64,000 nucleotides of DNA, from NCBI RefSeq assembly GCF_003096555.1, contig NZ_QEKM01000001.1, positions 3,534,001-3,598,000 of the forward strand, read 5' to 3'. This DNA is from Simplicispira sp. 125. GTDB taxonomy: Bacteria; Pseudomonadota; Gammaproteobacteria; Burkholderiales; Burkholderiaceae_C. The translations under genes were made by a program, and so were the position numbers. Shown in pieces: positions 37,225 to 45,816 of the stretch. Position 1 is the stretch's first letter. Every line of letters starts with the position of its first letter. A model generated the notes under the pieces. That model was not told where the DNA came from and did no database searches. It saw only the letters and a program-made list of their open reading frames with translations.

Positions 37225-38157
37225 TCAATCATCTGTTTCGATCGATGGTTCACCTGCGCGCTGCAGCCTCAATGCACTGTCGTACAGAGCATTGCGTGGT
37301 GAACCGGTAATGGTCGCGGCGAGGCGCACCGCAGACTTCAAAGGCAATTCTTGCAAAAGCAGTTGAAGAATGCGCAGACTGTCTCTTGTATCCGTGATCG
37401 CAGCAACCGGATGCACAAGTACGACGAATTCGCCGCGCGATCGATGGGGATCTGCTTGCAGCCAAGACGCAAGAGCGTGGGCCGGCAGTGTGGTGATTTC
37501 CTCAAACTGCTTGGTCAGCTCGCGTGCCAACGTGACTGGACGATGGCCCAGGGCTGACAAGGCGTGTGCCAGTTCTTGAATGCGGTGCGGCGCTTCCAGC
37601 AGCACGATGCCGCGGGGTTCCTGCTGCAGGCGCTGCACACGCATGTTGCGCTCAGCTGCCTTGGTTGGCAAGAATCCTGAAAATACAAAACCGTCGCTCC
37701 CACTGGCAATCATTCCGGCCACGCTAATGGCCGTCGTGATGCTGCTCGCGCCAGGCAGACCCATCACGCGCAGTTCTGCCGCACGCACCGCAGCAACCAG
37801 GCGTGCCCCAGGATCGCTAACGCCTGGGGTGCCCGCGTCGCTAACGTAAGCCACCCGCTCGCCTTGCTGCAATCGGGCAATTACTGCCTGTGCAGACTCA
37901 GCTTCATTGTGCTGGTGCACGGCAAGCAGTTGGCTTCGTTCCTTGTCGATGCCATAGATTCTCAGCATGCCTTGGGTGTGGCGCGTGTCCTCACAAGCCA
38001 AGGTATCCGCCAACTGCAGCACGTGCAGCGCGCGAAGCGTGATGTCTGCAAGATTGCCGATGGGGGTGGCAACCACATACAAGGTCGCTTGAGGATAATG
38101 CTGGTCTGCGGCCGCTTCGCGGGCGGCACCCAAGGCTGATGCGAAAGATGCGCTCAA
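37225..38157 (-). CDS. rsmI: 16S rRNA (cytidine(1402)-2'-O)-methyltransferase
   Basis: A 310-residue SAM-dependent methyltransferase of the tetrapyrrole-methylase fold that modifies C1402 in the decoding centre. Family motifs are VVATPIGNLADITLRAL and YVSDAGTPGVSDPGARLV. No ATG is available at the N-terminus. The longest frame begins at TTG 38157, and several TTG/GTG positions before the first motif are possible, so the start is uncertain by about 20 residues. It is divergent from yraN and, with this start, overlaps it head to head by 19 bp. Confidence 0.93.
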   Translation of the reverse strand: MSASFASALGAAREAAADQHYPQATLYVVATPIGNLADITLRALHVLQLADTLACEDTRHTQGMLRIYGIDKERSQLLAVHQHNEAESAQAVIARLQQGERVAYVSDAGTPGVSDPGARLVAAVRAAELRVMGLPGASSITTAISVAGMIASGSDGFVFSGFLPTKAAERNMRVQRLQQEPRGIVLLEAPHRIQELAHALSALGHRPVTLARELTKQFEEITTLPAHALASWLQADPHRSRGEFVVLVHPVAAITDTRDSLRILQLLLQELPLKSAVRLAATITGSPRNALYDSALRLQRAGEPSIETDD

Positions 38158-38543
38158 TGGATTTCCTTGACAAGATATTTACCGGCAAGACGACCACACG
38201 CGCGAAAGGCAATGCTGCGGAGGATCTTGCATGGACCCATTTGCAGGCTGCCGGTCTGCGACTGCTTGCGCGCAATTATCGAACGCCAGGACGTGGTGGC
38301 GGAGAAATCGACGTGATTGTGCAGGAGCCCGACGGAACTGTGGTGTTTGTCGAGGTGCGCAGGCGTTCCAGCCGCGCATTCGGTGGCGCCGGGGCCAGTA
38401 TTTCATCGTTGAAGCAGCGGCGCATCATCTTCGCTGCGCGTCATTTTCTGCTGCGATGGGGCGCACCGCCCCCGTGCCGTTTCGATGTGGTTCTGGTGGA
38501 GGGCGAAGTCGAATGGATCAAGGCAGCTTTTGATGCGCCTTGA
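38139..38543 (+). CDS. UPF0102 family endonuclease-like protein YraN
   Basis: A 134-residue member of UPF0102 with a restriction-endonuclease-like fold. The putative metal site is visible as GGGEIDVIVQEPDG followed by VFVEVRRR. Three in-frame ATGs (38139, 38148 and 38157) compete; the first has AAGG upstream. The order rsmI, yraN, diaA, dolP is the E. coli order without lpoA. Exact biochemical function is not established for the family. Confidence 0.9.
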   Translation: MRKMRSMDFLDKIFTGKTTTRAKGNAAEDLAWTHLQAAGLRLLARNYRTPGRGGGEIDVIVQEPDGTVVFVEVRRRSSRAFGGAGASISSLKQRRIIFAARHFLLRWGAPPPCRFDVVLVEGEVEWIKAAFDAP

Positions 38544-38642
38544 GTGAATAGGCGAAGAAGACAAGGTACCGATTGCTACAAAATTCATAACACCGAGGGG
38601 TATCATCATCGGTCTGAAACCAGTCCAATATCGCAACGGCCC

Positions 38643-39239
38643 ATGCTTGAGCAACGTATACAGGAGCACTTCATCGAGAGTGCCGATTTGAAATACCAGT
38701 CTGCCCAGATCCTGGCGCGCCCCATCTCTGATGCCGTGCAGGCGCTGCTTGCGAGCATTACCAGTGGGGGGAAAATTCTTGCCTGCGGCAGTGGTGCATC
38801 GGCTGCGCATGCACAGCAGTTTGCGACCTGCTGCGTGGCTGGGTTCGAGCGCGAGCGTCCTGAATTCGCTGCGATTGCGTTGTGTGCAGATGGTGCGCTG
38901 CTGACCGTGAATGCGGGTGGCACGGACGAACCCCAGCAGTTTGCCCGCCAAGTGCGCGCATTAGGTCAAGCAGGAGACTTGCTACTGGTCGTGAGTACGA
39001 CTGCGGCAGATGCAAGCGTGCTGTCCGCCGTGCATGCGGCACACGAGCGAGAGATGACAGTGGTTGCGCTGACGGGCCGTACAGGTGGGAATTTGGCGAC
39101 AGCAGTGCGGGAGACCGATGTGCTGATTTGTGTTCCGCACGATCGTGCAGCGCGTGTGCGCGAAGTGCACACCCTGGTGATCAACTGTCTCTGCGATGGC
39201 ATGGACGCCCAATTGTTTGGTGAACAGGAGATTTCGTGA
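38643..39239 (+). CDS. diaA: SIS-domain protein DiaA (DnaA initiator-associating, phosphoheptose isomerase family)
   Basis: A 198-residue single SIS-domain protein. The segments GGKILACGSGASAAHAQQF, RQVRALGQAGDLLLVVST and EVHTLVINCLCD match DiaA closely. In E. coli the tetramer binds DnaA and promotes timely initiation. GmhA is the nearest alternative, but the neighbours yraN and dolP favour DiaA. The start ATG 38643 was chosen by alignment to the usual N-terminus (QRIQEHFIES). It overlaps the next start by one base (TGATG). Confidence 0.88.
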   Translation: MLEQRIQEHFIESADLKYQSAQILARPISDAVQALLASITSGGKILACGSGASAAHAQQFATCCVAGFERERPEFAAIALCADGALLTVNAGGTDEPQQFARQVRALGQAGDLLLVVSTTAADASVLSAVHAAHEREMTVVALTGRTGGNLATAVRETDVLICVPHDRAARVREVHTLVINCLCDGMDAQLFGEQEIS

Positions 39240-39916
39240 TGACAAATCGTATGAATCGCGCCTTGTGTGCGGTAATGGCTGCAACCGCATTGACTGCGGG
39301 TATGGCAGGTTGCGCGACGCCCGTGGTGCTGGGCGGTGCGGCTCTTGGCGGCATGATGGCGATCGACCGCCGGACTGCGGGAACCCAGATCGAGGACGAA
39401 ACCATCGAGCTGCGCTCGTCCAATCGCATTCATGGTGCTTATGGCGACAAAGTGCACGTCAATGTGACCAGCTACAACCGCCAGGTGCTTGTAACGGGAG
39501 AGGTCGGCACGGCCGAAGCACGGCAGGAGATTGAGAAGATCGTCAGCGGCGTGGAAAATGTTCGCTCCGTGGTGAATGAGTTGGCGGTCATGCCCAGTAC
39601 TTCGCTGGGGCAACGTTCGAATGACACATTCATCACTGGCAAGATGCGCGCCAGTTTGGTCGATGCCAAGGATCTATCGGCCAGCAGTTTCAAGGTAGTA
39701 ACGGAGCGCAACGTGGTCTACCTCATGGGGTTGGTCACGCAGCGCGAGGCCGCTCGCGCCACATCCATTGCCCGCGGTGTCACTGGCGTCAGCAAAGTTG
39801 TCCGGGTTTTTGAATACTTGAGTGACGCGGACCTGGCGCGCATGACGGCGTCCAAGCCAGCGCCAGTGACCCAGGACAATGGCGAGGGCAGCGCAGCACC
39901 TCGCAGCGCACCCTGA
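39239..39916 (+). CDS. dolP: Dual-BON-domain outer-membrane lipoprotein DolP (YraP)
   Basis: A 225-residue lipoprotein. The signal peptide ends in the lipobox MAGC, so the mature N-terminus is Cys28. Two BON domains follow, at about 60-125 (VHVNVTSYNRQVLVTGEVGT) and about 135-200 (NVVYLMGLVTQREAARA). In E. coli DolP supports outer-membrane integrity at the division site. It is translationally coupled to diaA (TGATG). The last 20 residues are proline- and alanine-rich and look disordered. Confidence 0.9.
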   Translation: MTNRMNRALCAVMAATALTAGMAGCATPVVLGGAALGGMMAIDRRTAGTQIEDETIELRSSNRIHGAYGDKVHVNVTSYNRQVLVTGEVGTAEARQEIEKIVSGVENVRSVVNELAVMPSTSLGQRSNDTFITGKMRASLVDAKDLSASSFKVVTERNVVYLMGLVTQREAARATSIARGVTGVSKVVRVFEYLSDADLARMTASKPAPVTQDNGEGSAAPRSAP

Positions 39917-39948
39917 AAGGGGCAGCCAGGAGAAGGGACCGCTGATCT

Positions 39949-40863
39949 TCAGCCGAGGCGCTTGATCAAGCTGGACGTATCCCAGCGGTGCCCGCCCAGC
40001 TGCTGCACGTCACCATAGAACTGGTCCACCAGGGCCGTCACAGGCAAACGCGCACCATTGCGGTGGGCCTCGGCAAGCACCAGGCCTAAATCCTTGCGCA
40101 TCCAGTCCACGGCAAAGCCAAAGTCAAACTTCCCCGCAACCATCGTCTTGCCGCGGTTGTCGAGCTGCCAGCTTTGTGCCGCGCCTTTGCCAATCACGTC
40201 CAGGACCAGGTTCATATCCAGCCCGGCGCGCTGGCCAAAGGCGACGGCCTCCGAGAGCCCCTGCACCAGCCCGGCAATGCAGATCTGGTTCACCATCTTG
40301 GTCAGCTGACCTGCACCAGACTCGCCCATGCGGGTGAAGGCGCGGGAGAACGCCATCCCTACGGATTGCACCCTCTCGAATGCTGCCGCATCGCCACCGC
40401 ACATCACGGTGAGCAGGCCGTTCTGCGCGCCTGCTTGGCCGCCGGAGACCGGTGCATCTATGAAATGCAGACCCAGGGTGCGGGCCGCACCATACAGCTC
40501 GCGTGCCACCTGCGCCGATGCGGTCGTGTGGTCCACAAAAACGGCGCCGGGCTCCATGCCGGCAAAGGCACCATCGGCACCCAGTACCACGGAGCGCAGG
40601 TCGTCGTCGTTTCCCACGCAGCAAAACACAATTTCAGCATCCTTAGCGGCCAGGCGTGGCGAAGGCGCGTGCCGCGGAGCGTTGGTGTGGGCATATTCAG
40701 TGCACCACGCGACTGCTTTGGATTCAGTGCGGTTGTATACCGTCACTTGGTGGCCGGCCAGGGCCAGATGTGCGGCCATGGGATAGCCCATCACACCAAG
40801 TCCTAGAAAGGCGATCTTGCGAGAAGCGAGGGGTTCGTACGTACGGGCATTGGTGCTGGCCAT
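39949..40863 (-). CDS. NAD(P)-dependent beta-hydroxyacid dehydrogenase (3-hydroxyisobutyrate/tartronate-semialdehyde family)
   Basis: A 304-residue oxidoreductase. The N-terminal Rossmann motif is FLGLGVMGYPMA. The substrate loop APVSGGQAGAQNG and the catalytic-lysine segment KMVNQICIAGLVQ identify the beta-hydroxyacid dehydrogenase family. Exact substrate cannot be fixed; 3-hydroxyisobutyrate, tartronate semialdehyde or a succinic-semialdehyde-type substrate are possible. ATG 40863 was used because the upstream codon at 40872 is TTG. It lies alone between dolP (convergent) and pilU. Confidence 0.85.
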   Translation of the reverse strand: MASTNARTYEPLASRKIAFLGLGVMGYPMAAHLALAGHQVTVYNRTESKAVAWCTEYAHTNAPRHAPSPRLAAKDAEIVFCCVGNDDDLRSVVLGADGAFAGMEPGAVFVDHTTASAQVARELYGAARTLGLHFIDAPVSGGQAGAQNGLLTVMCGGDAAAFERVQSVGMAFSRAFTRMGESGAGQLTKMVNQICIAGLVQGLSEAVAFGQRAGLDMNLVLDVIGKGAAQSWQLDNRGKTMVAGKFDFGFAVDWMRKDLGLVLAEAHRNGARLPVTALVDQFYGDVQQLGGHRWDTSSLIKRLG

Positions 40864-40882
40864 GGCGTTCAATCCTTGAATG

Positions 40883-40907
40883 AAAAAAGCCCGCGGCGTG
40901 CGCGGGC
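40883..40907 (-). terminator. Rho-independent terminator of the pilT-pilU operon
   Basis: Read leftward, GCCCGCG and CGCGGGC (40901-40907 and 40889-40895) form a 7-bp stem with a 5-nt loop, followed by TTTTTT (40888-40883). It lies about 25 bp after the pilU stop. Confidence 0.85.
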
Positions 40908-40932
40908 CGGGAGGCGCGCAGTCGGTGCGCGT

Positions 40933-42069
40933 TTAGACGATCACGAAATGCTCCGTACCCGAAGCGAGGTCGGTCGACTTGGCGCGCTGGCTGCTGAGCT
41001 TGATCTGCAGGCGCAGGTCGTTGAGCGAGTCGGCATTGCGCAAGGCGTCTTCGTAGGTGATGACATTGGCTTCGAACAGATCGAAAAGAGCCTGGTCAAA
41101 GGTCTGCATGCCCAGGTTGCGGCTCTTTTTCATGATCTCCTTGATCTCTGCCACGTCGCCCTTGAAGATCAGGTCGGAAATGAGCGGAGTGTTCAGCATG
41201 ATCTCGACAGCCGCTGCACGGCCCTTACCGTCTTGCTTCGGGATCAGGCGCTGCGAAACCAGGGCGCGCAGGTTGAGTGAGAGATCCATCAGCAGCTGCG
41301 CACGGCGCTCTTCCGGGAAGAAGTTGATGATGCGGTCGAGCGCCTGGTTGGCACTGTTGGCATGCAGCGTCGCCAAGCAAAGGTGGCCGGTTTCCGAGAA
41401 CGCGATCGCGTGTTCCATGGTTTCCCTATCGCGGATTTCGCCCATCAGGATCACGTCGGGCGCCTGGCGCAGTGTGTTCTTGAGGGCGGCTTCCCAGCTG
41501 TCGGTGTCCAGACCCACTTCGCGCTGCGTCACCACGCAGTTTTTGTGCGGGTGGACGAACTCGACCGGATCTTCGACCGTGATGATATGGCCGAAAGAGT
41601 GTTCGTTGCGCCAGTCCACCATGGCGGCCAGCGTGGTCGACTTGCCCGAGCCTGTGGCACCCACCAGGATGCACAAGCCGCGCTTGGTCATCGTGACTTC
41701 CTTGAGTACCTGCGGCACGCCCAAGCCGTCGATGGTTGGCAGGGTCAGCGGGATCACGCGCATCACCATGCCCACGCGGCCTTGCTGGATGAAGGCGTTC
41801 ACACGGAAGCGGCCGATGCCCGACGGTGAGATGGCGAAATTGCACTCCTTGGTGCGTTCGAAATCAGCGGCCTGCTTGTCGCTCATGATGGAGCGGGCCA
41901 GCGTCAGGGTGTGGTTGGGGGACAGCGGCTGTGGCGATACCTTGGCAATGGCTCCATCGACCTTGATGGCCGGTGGAAATTCGGCCGTGATGAACAAGTC
42001 ACTGCCATTGCGACTGACCAGCAGCTTGAGCAGATCGTTGATGAATTTACTGGCCTGATCGCGTTCCAT
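40933..42069 (-). CDS. pilU: Type IV pilus retraction ATPase PilU
   Basis: A 378-residue hexameric ATPase that helps PilT retract type IV pili. Walker A is GATGSGKSTT, Walker B VILMGEIRD, and the Asp and His boxes HIITVEDPVEFVH and HLCLATLHANSA are present. The extended C-terminal tail after the ATPase core and the lack of an AIRNLIRE motif distinguish it from PilT. It is the last gene of a leftward pilT-cNMP-pilU operon that ends in a terminator. Confidence 0.94.
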   Translation of the reverse strand: MERDQASKFINDLLKLLVSRNGSDLFITAEFPPAIKVDGAIAKVSPQPLSPNHTLTLARSIMSDKQAADFERTKECNFAISPSGIGRFRVNAFIQQGRVGMVMRVIPLTLPTIDGLGVPQVLKEVTMTKRGLCILVGATGSGKSTTLAAMVDWRNEHSFGHIITVEDPVEFVHPHKNCVVTQREVGLDTDSWEAALKNTLRQAPDVILMGEIRDRETMEHAIAFSETGHLCLATLHANSANQALDRIINFFPEERRAQLLMDLSLNLRALVSQRLIPKQDGKGRAAAVEIMLNTPLISDLIFKGDVAEIKEIMKKSRNLGMQTFDQALFDLFEANVITYEDALRNADSLNDLRLQIKLSSQRAKSTDLASGTEHFVIV

Positions 42070-42108
42070 TTCAAATCCTCCCGCACTTGGCGTCTGCGCG
42101 CTGGTGCA

Positions 42109-42741
42109 TCATTTCTGGTTTTCGCTCAAACGTGCGCTGACCACCCGCAGGCGCAGTGAGAGCTTGCGTGCCAGCAAAGCCACCAGGCTGGCGGCAAGCT
42201 GCGGATCTTTGTCCATCATGTCGTCCATGGCGTCGGCACTGAGTACGGCAATCTCGCAATCGGTCAGTGTGGTGCAGGCCGAAAAGCGGATGCCGCTGTC
42301 CAGCAGCGACATCTCGCCCAGGATGTCCCCGGGGCGGGTTTCTGCCAGTCGCAATTGCTCTCCCCACGGTTGCACACGGTCCACGGCAATGGTGCCGGTC
42401 AACAGCACGATCATGAAGTTGCCGTATTCGTCCTGGCGAATCACATCGCGGTTGGGCGGTACCTGGGCGAACTCGAAGAAACGCTCCATGCGCTTGACAG
42501 CATCCTGGTCCAAATGGGCCATGTACTTGTCTTTCGCCCACAGCGCCTGCAGCAGTTTGCCCCCTCGGCTGACCGGCATGCGCTTGGCACCTACCTCCAC
42601 CGCTCGCGCTTCCCAGGGCACCAGCATGGTTGACTCCACGCCCTGGTTGGCAAAGGCGGTCGAAAAGAAGACGGAGTCCTGGTGGTCCTGCGGCTTGTTG
42701 TTGCGCGTCGTCATACGCAAAAGACCAAGAATGCCTTTCAT
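42109..42741 (-). CDS. Cyclic nucleotide-binding domain protein between pilT and pilU
   Basis: A 210-residue protein with a single cNMP-binding beta-barrel at about 75-200. The phosphate-binding cassette reads GDILGEMSLLDSGIRFSACT, with the conserved Gly-Glu and Arg. There is no C-terminal helix-turn-helix, so it is not a CRP-type transcription factor. Its position inside the pilT-pilU operon suggests a cyclic-nucleotide input to pilus retraction. The ligand (cAMP, cGMP or other) cannot be told from the sequence. The first 70 residues are not recognised. Confidence 0.85.
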   Translation of the reverse strand: MKGILGLLRMTTRNNKPQDHQDSVFFSTAFANQGVESTMLVPWEARAVEVGAKRMPVSRGGKLLQALWAKDKYMAHLDQDAVKRMERFFEFAQVPPNRDVIRQDEYGNFMIVLLTGTIAVDRVQPWGEQLRLAETRPGDILGEMSLLDSGIRFSACTTLTDCEIAVLSADAMDDMMDKDPQLAASLVALLARKLSLRLRVVSARLSENQK

Positions 42742-42797
42742 GGGGTGCTCCAGTGGGCCGCCAGTAGGCGGCCGGTGTCAGACGGTTGAAATGAAAA

Positions 42798-43841
42798 TCA
42801 ACCTGGGAAGTTGTCGGGGATCTTGGCCTTGCTGCGGGCCTCGGCGGGGCTGATGATGTTGCGCCGCACCAGATCGGTCAGGTTCTGGTCCAGTGTCTGC
42901 ATGCCGACACTGTTGCTGGTCTGGATGGTGGAATACATCTGCGCCACCTTGGCCTCGCGGATCAGGTTGCGGATGGCGCTCGTGCCCAGCATGATCTCGT
43001 GCGCGGCCACGCGGCCAGAGCCGTCTTTGAGCTTGCAAAGGGTTTGCGAGATCACGGCCTGCAGAGACTCGGACAGCATGGAGCGGACCATTTCTTTTTC
43101 TTCGGCCGGAAACACATCGATGATCCGGTCGATGGTCTTGGCTGCGCTGGAGGTGTGCAGCGTGCCGAACACCAGGTGGCCGGTTTCTGCTGCGGTCATG
43201 GCCAGGCGAATCGTTTCCAGATCGCGCATTTCGCCCACCAGGATGGCGTCCGGGTCTTCGCGCAGTGCAGATTTCAGTGCTGCCGCAAAGGAGAGCGTCA
43301 TCGGCCCCACTTCGCGCTGGTTGATCAGGCACTTCTTGGACTCGTGCACGAACTCAATCGGGTCTTCCACGGTGAGAATGTGGCCATACTCGCTCTCATT
43401 GAGGAAGTTGACCATGGCCGCCAGCGTGGTGGACTTGCCCGAGCCCGTGGGCCCGGTCACCAGCACCAGGCCGCGCGGCTTGAGCGACAGGTCGCCAAAA
43501 ATCTTGGGTGCGTTGAGTTGCTCGAGCGTCAGGATCTTGCTCGGAATGGTCCGGAACACGGCGGCCGCGCCGCGGTTCTGGTTGAAGGCGTTGACGCGAA
43601 AGCGTGCCAAGCCGTCGATCTCGAACGAGAAGTCGACCTCCAGAAACTCTTCATAGGTTTTGCGCTGCGAGTCGCTCATGATGTCGTACACCATGGAGTG
43701 AACCGTCTTGTGGTCCAGTGCATCGACGTTGATGCGGCGTACATCGCCGTGCACGCGAATCATCGGCGGCAAGCCCGCGGACAGGTGCAAGTCAGAAGCC
43801 TTGTTTTTGACGCTGAACGCCAGCAGTTGGGTAATGTCCAC
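42798..43841 (-). CDS. pilT: Type IV pilus twitching motility ATPase PilT
   Basis: A 347-residue retraction ATPase. GTG 43841 gives the standard start DITQLLAFSVKNKASDLHL. Walker A is GPTGSGKSTT, the Walker B segment is AILVGEMRDLETIRLA, and the PilT-specific C-terminal motif AIRNLIREAKVAQMY is present. Earlier in-frame codons extend the frame toward yggS without similarity. It leads the leftward operon and is divergent from yggS with 36 bp between. Confidence 0.95.
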   Translation of the reverse strand: MDITQLLAFSVKNKASDLHLSAGLPPMIRVHGDVRRINVDALDHKTVHSMVYDIMSDSQRKTYEEFLEVDFSFEIDGLARFRVNAFNQNRGAAAVFRTIPSKILTLEQLNAPKIFGDLSLKPRGLVLVTGPTGSGKSTTLAAMVNFLNESEYGHILTVEDPIEFVHESKKCLINQREVGPMTLSFAAALKSALREDPDAILVGEMRDLETIRLAMTAAETGHLVFGTLHTSSAAKTIDRIIDVFPAEEKEMVRSMLSESLQAVISQTLCKLKDGSGRVAAHEIMLGTSAIRNLIREAKVAQMYSTIQTSNSVGMQTLDQNLTDLVRRNIISPAEARSKAKIPDNFPG

Positions 43842-43877
43842 GGTTCCCTCGATCGTTTGGTACGCTTGGCAAACATT

Positions 43878-44594
43878 ATGACCACGATTGCCGACAACCT
43901 CCAACAGGTTCATGACCGGATTGCGCAGGCCTGCGCTGCCGCCGGGCGCGATCCAGCCAGTGTTTCACTGCTCGCCGTTTCCAAAACCTTTGGCCCCGAA
44001 GCCGTTCTCCAGGCGGCCCAGGCGGGGCAGCAGGCGTTTGGCGAAAACTACATTCAAGAGGCCGTGGAAAAAATGGCGGCGCTGCAGCAGATGGATGTGC
44101 CCACGCTGCAATGGCACTGCATCGGCCCTGTGCAGAGCAACAAGACACGCCTGGTGGCTGAGCATTTTGACTGGATGCATACCCTGGATCGAGCCAAGAT
44201 CGCCGAACGTCTGGCAGCCCAAAGGCCTGCGCACAAGGCGCCCTTGCAAGTCTGCATTCAGGTCAATGTGGACGGCGGGCCGACCAAATCGGGAGTGCTG
44301 CCTGACGAGGCCCTGGTCTTGGCGCAAACCGTGGCGGCGCTGCCACAGTTGCGCCTGCGCGGCGTGATGAGCATTCCTGAGCCAGCGGCCGACTACGCTG
44401 CCCAGTACGCGCTACACCAACGTGCGCGTGCCGTGTTCGACCGCATCCGCGGCTCGGGCCTGTCGGGGCTGGAGTGCTTCGATACCTTGTCGCTGGGCAT
44501 GACCGCCGACCTCGATGCCGCCATTGCTGCGGGCAGCACCCTGGTGCGCGTGGGCACAGGCATCTTTGGTGGCAGGCAACGCCCCGCGCCGTGA
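43878..44594 (+). CDS. YggS/PLPBP family pyridoxal phosphate homeostasis protein
   Basis: A 238-residue PLP-binding protein with a single TIM-barrel fold and no known catalysis; the family buffers PLP and affects amino-acid and vitamin B6 balance. The PLP lysine lies in LLAVSKTFG, and the motifs FGENYIQEA, WHCIGPVQSNK and LSLGMTADLDAAI are all typical. ATG 43878 starts the usual MTTIADNLQQVHDRI; the open frame upstream is antisense to pilT. Location beside pilT is common in proteobacteria. Confidence 0.95.
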   Translation: MTTIADNLQQVHDRIAQACAAAGRDPASVSLLAVSKTFGPEAVLQAAQAGQQAFGENYIQEAVEKMAALQQMDVPTLQWHCIGPVQSNKTRLVAEHFDWMHTLDRAKIAERLAAQRPAHKAPLQVCIQVNVDGGPTKSGVLPDEALVLAQTVAALPQLRLRGVMSIPEPAADYAAQYALHQRARAVFDRIRGSGLSGLECFDTLSLGMTADLDAAIAAGSTLVRVGTGIFGGRQRPAP

Positions 44595-44619
44595 AGCGCA
44601 AGTTTTCCGTGGGTTGAAA

Positions 44620-44686
44620 GAAAATTGGCCTCTAGCGCCCGTCCATTCAGCGGTAGTAGCTATTGATTTAATAGCTATAAAGTGAA
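44620..44686 (-). repeat. Dispersed palindromic repeat, copy C (between yggS and ltaE)
   Basis: It carries GGCCTCTAGCGCCCG, a CAGCGG segment, and TAGCTATTGATTTAATAGCT. The GGCCTCTAGCGC end and the AGCTAT end match the other copies in reverse. It fills the gap between two convergent genes. Confidence 0.72.
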
Positions 44687-44689
44687 TGA

Positions 44690-45757
44690 TCAGGCCGTTC
44701 TGAAGCGCTGCACACAGTCCAGTGTTCGCGCTACACCGTCGGGCCCCACGTCCAGGTGCGTGACCCAGCGCAGGCGCGTTTGGCCGCCATACAGGCTGCT
44801 GGTGCAGCGCACGCCGTGCTGTGCCAGCCAACGGGTAAGCGCCGGAGCCACATCGGCACCCACATCGGTGAACAAAATGTTGGTATGCGCCGAAACCACC
44901 GCCAGCCGCCCTTGCAGTACGGGGTGGTCGTGCCCGGCCTGGGCCAGCCCGTCGGCAAGCTGGCGCAGCAGGGCGTGGTCGTCGGCCATGCGGCGCACAT
45001 GGTGCTGCAGTGCATGGAGCCCGGCAGCCGCAAGCATGCCGCACTGGCGCATGGCGCCGCCCAGGATTTTGCGGGTGCGCCGGGCCTGGCGGATGAAGTC
45101 TGCACGCCCGAGCAACAGTGAGCCTACGGGCGCGCCCAGACCCTTGCTCAGGCAGAGCGAAACCGTGTCGAAATGGCCGCACAGTGCGCGGGCTTCGTCG
45201 TACACATCGGTGCCTTGGGCTTGCGCATAGGCCGTGGCGGCGTTGAACAGGCGGGCGCCATCGAGGTGCAGTGCCAGCCCGCGCGTGCGCGCCAGCTGCG
45301 CCACATCAAAGATGTAGGTGGCGGGCAGCACCTGGCCGCCCGTCGTGTTTTCCAGCACCACCAGGCGGGTGCGCGCAAAGTGTGGATCGTCGGGTTTGAT
45401 GGCAGCAGCGATGTCGGTGAGAAGCAGCGTGCCGTCGCTCTGCGTTTCCACCGGCTGGGGCTGGATGGAGCCCAGTACCGCCATGCCGCCGGCCTCCCAG
45501 CGGTAGGTGTGCCAGCTTTGGCCGACGATGGCCTCGTCGCCGCGCTGGCAGTGGCCCATGAGGGCGATCAGGTTGGTCTGCGTTCCCGAGGGCGCAAACA
45601 GCGCGGCCTCGAAGCCCAGCAGTTGCGCCGCATGCTCCTGCAGCGCGTTGACGGAGGGGTCGTCGCCAAACACATCGTCGCCCAGCGGCGCTGCCTGCAT
45701 GGCGGCGCGCATGGCGGGAGTCGGCTGGGTCACGGTGTCGCTGCGAAAGTCGGGCAT
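44690..45757 (-). CDS. ltaE: Low-specificity L-threonine aldolase
   Basis: A 355-residue PLP enzyme that cleaves threonine or allo-threonine to glycine and acetaldehyde. The N-terminus DFRSDTVTQPTPAMRAAM, the central LALHLDGARLFNA with the PLP-binding Asp, and the lysine motif SLCLSKGLGAPVGS identify it. ATG 45757 was chosen; frame upstream is antisense to the next gene. It ends in a dispersed repeat. Confidence 0.93.
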   Translation of the reverse strand: MPDFRSDTVTQPTPAMRAAMQAAPLGDDVFGDDPSVNALQEHAAQLLGFEAALFAPSGTQTNLIALMGHCQRGDEAIVGQSWHTYRWEAGGMAVLGSIQPQPVETQSDGTLLLTDIAAAIKPDDPHFARTRLVVLENTTGGQVLPATYIFDVAQLARTRGLALHLDGARLFNAATAYAQAQGTDVYDEARALCGHFDTVSLCLSKGLGAPVGSLLLGRADFIRQARRTRKILGGAMRQCGMLAAAGLHALQHHVRRMADDHALLRQLADGLAQAGHDHPVLQGRLAVVSAHTNILFTDVGADVAPALTRWLAQHGVRCTSSLYGGQTRLRWVTHLDVGPDGVARTLDCVQRFRTA

Positions 45758-45816
45758 GGGTGTCTCTCTCGTGAAGAAGCCGCCCATGGTATCGGCCGGC
45801 GTGCCGGTGCGCAGGA

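Noticed and set aside
42999..43877. N-terminal extension of YggS through pilT
   Set aside because: It is antisense to pilT; YggS has its normal N-terminus at 43878.
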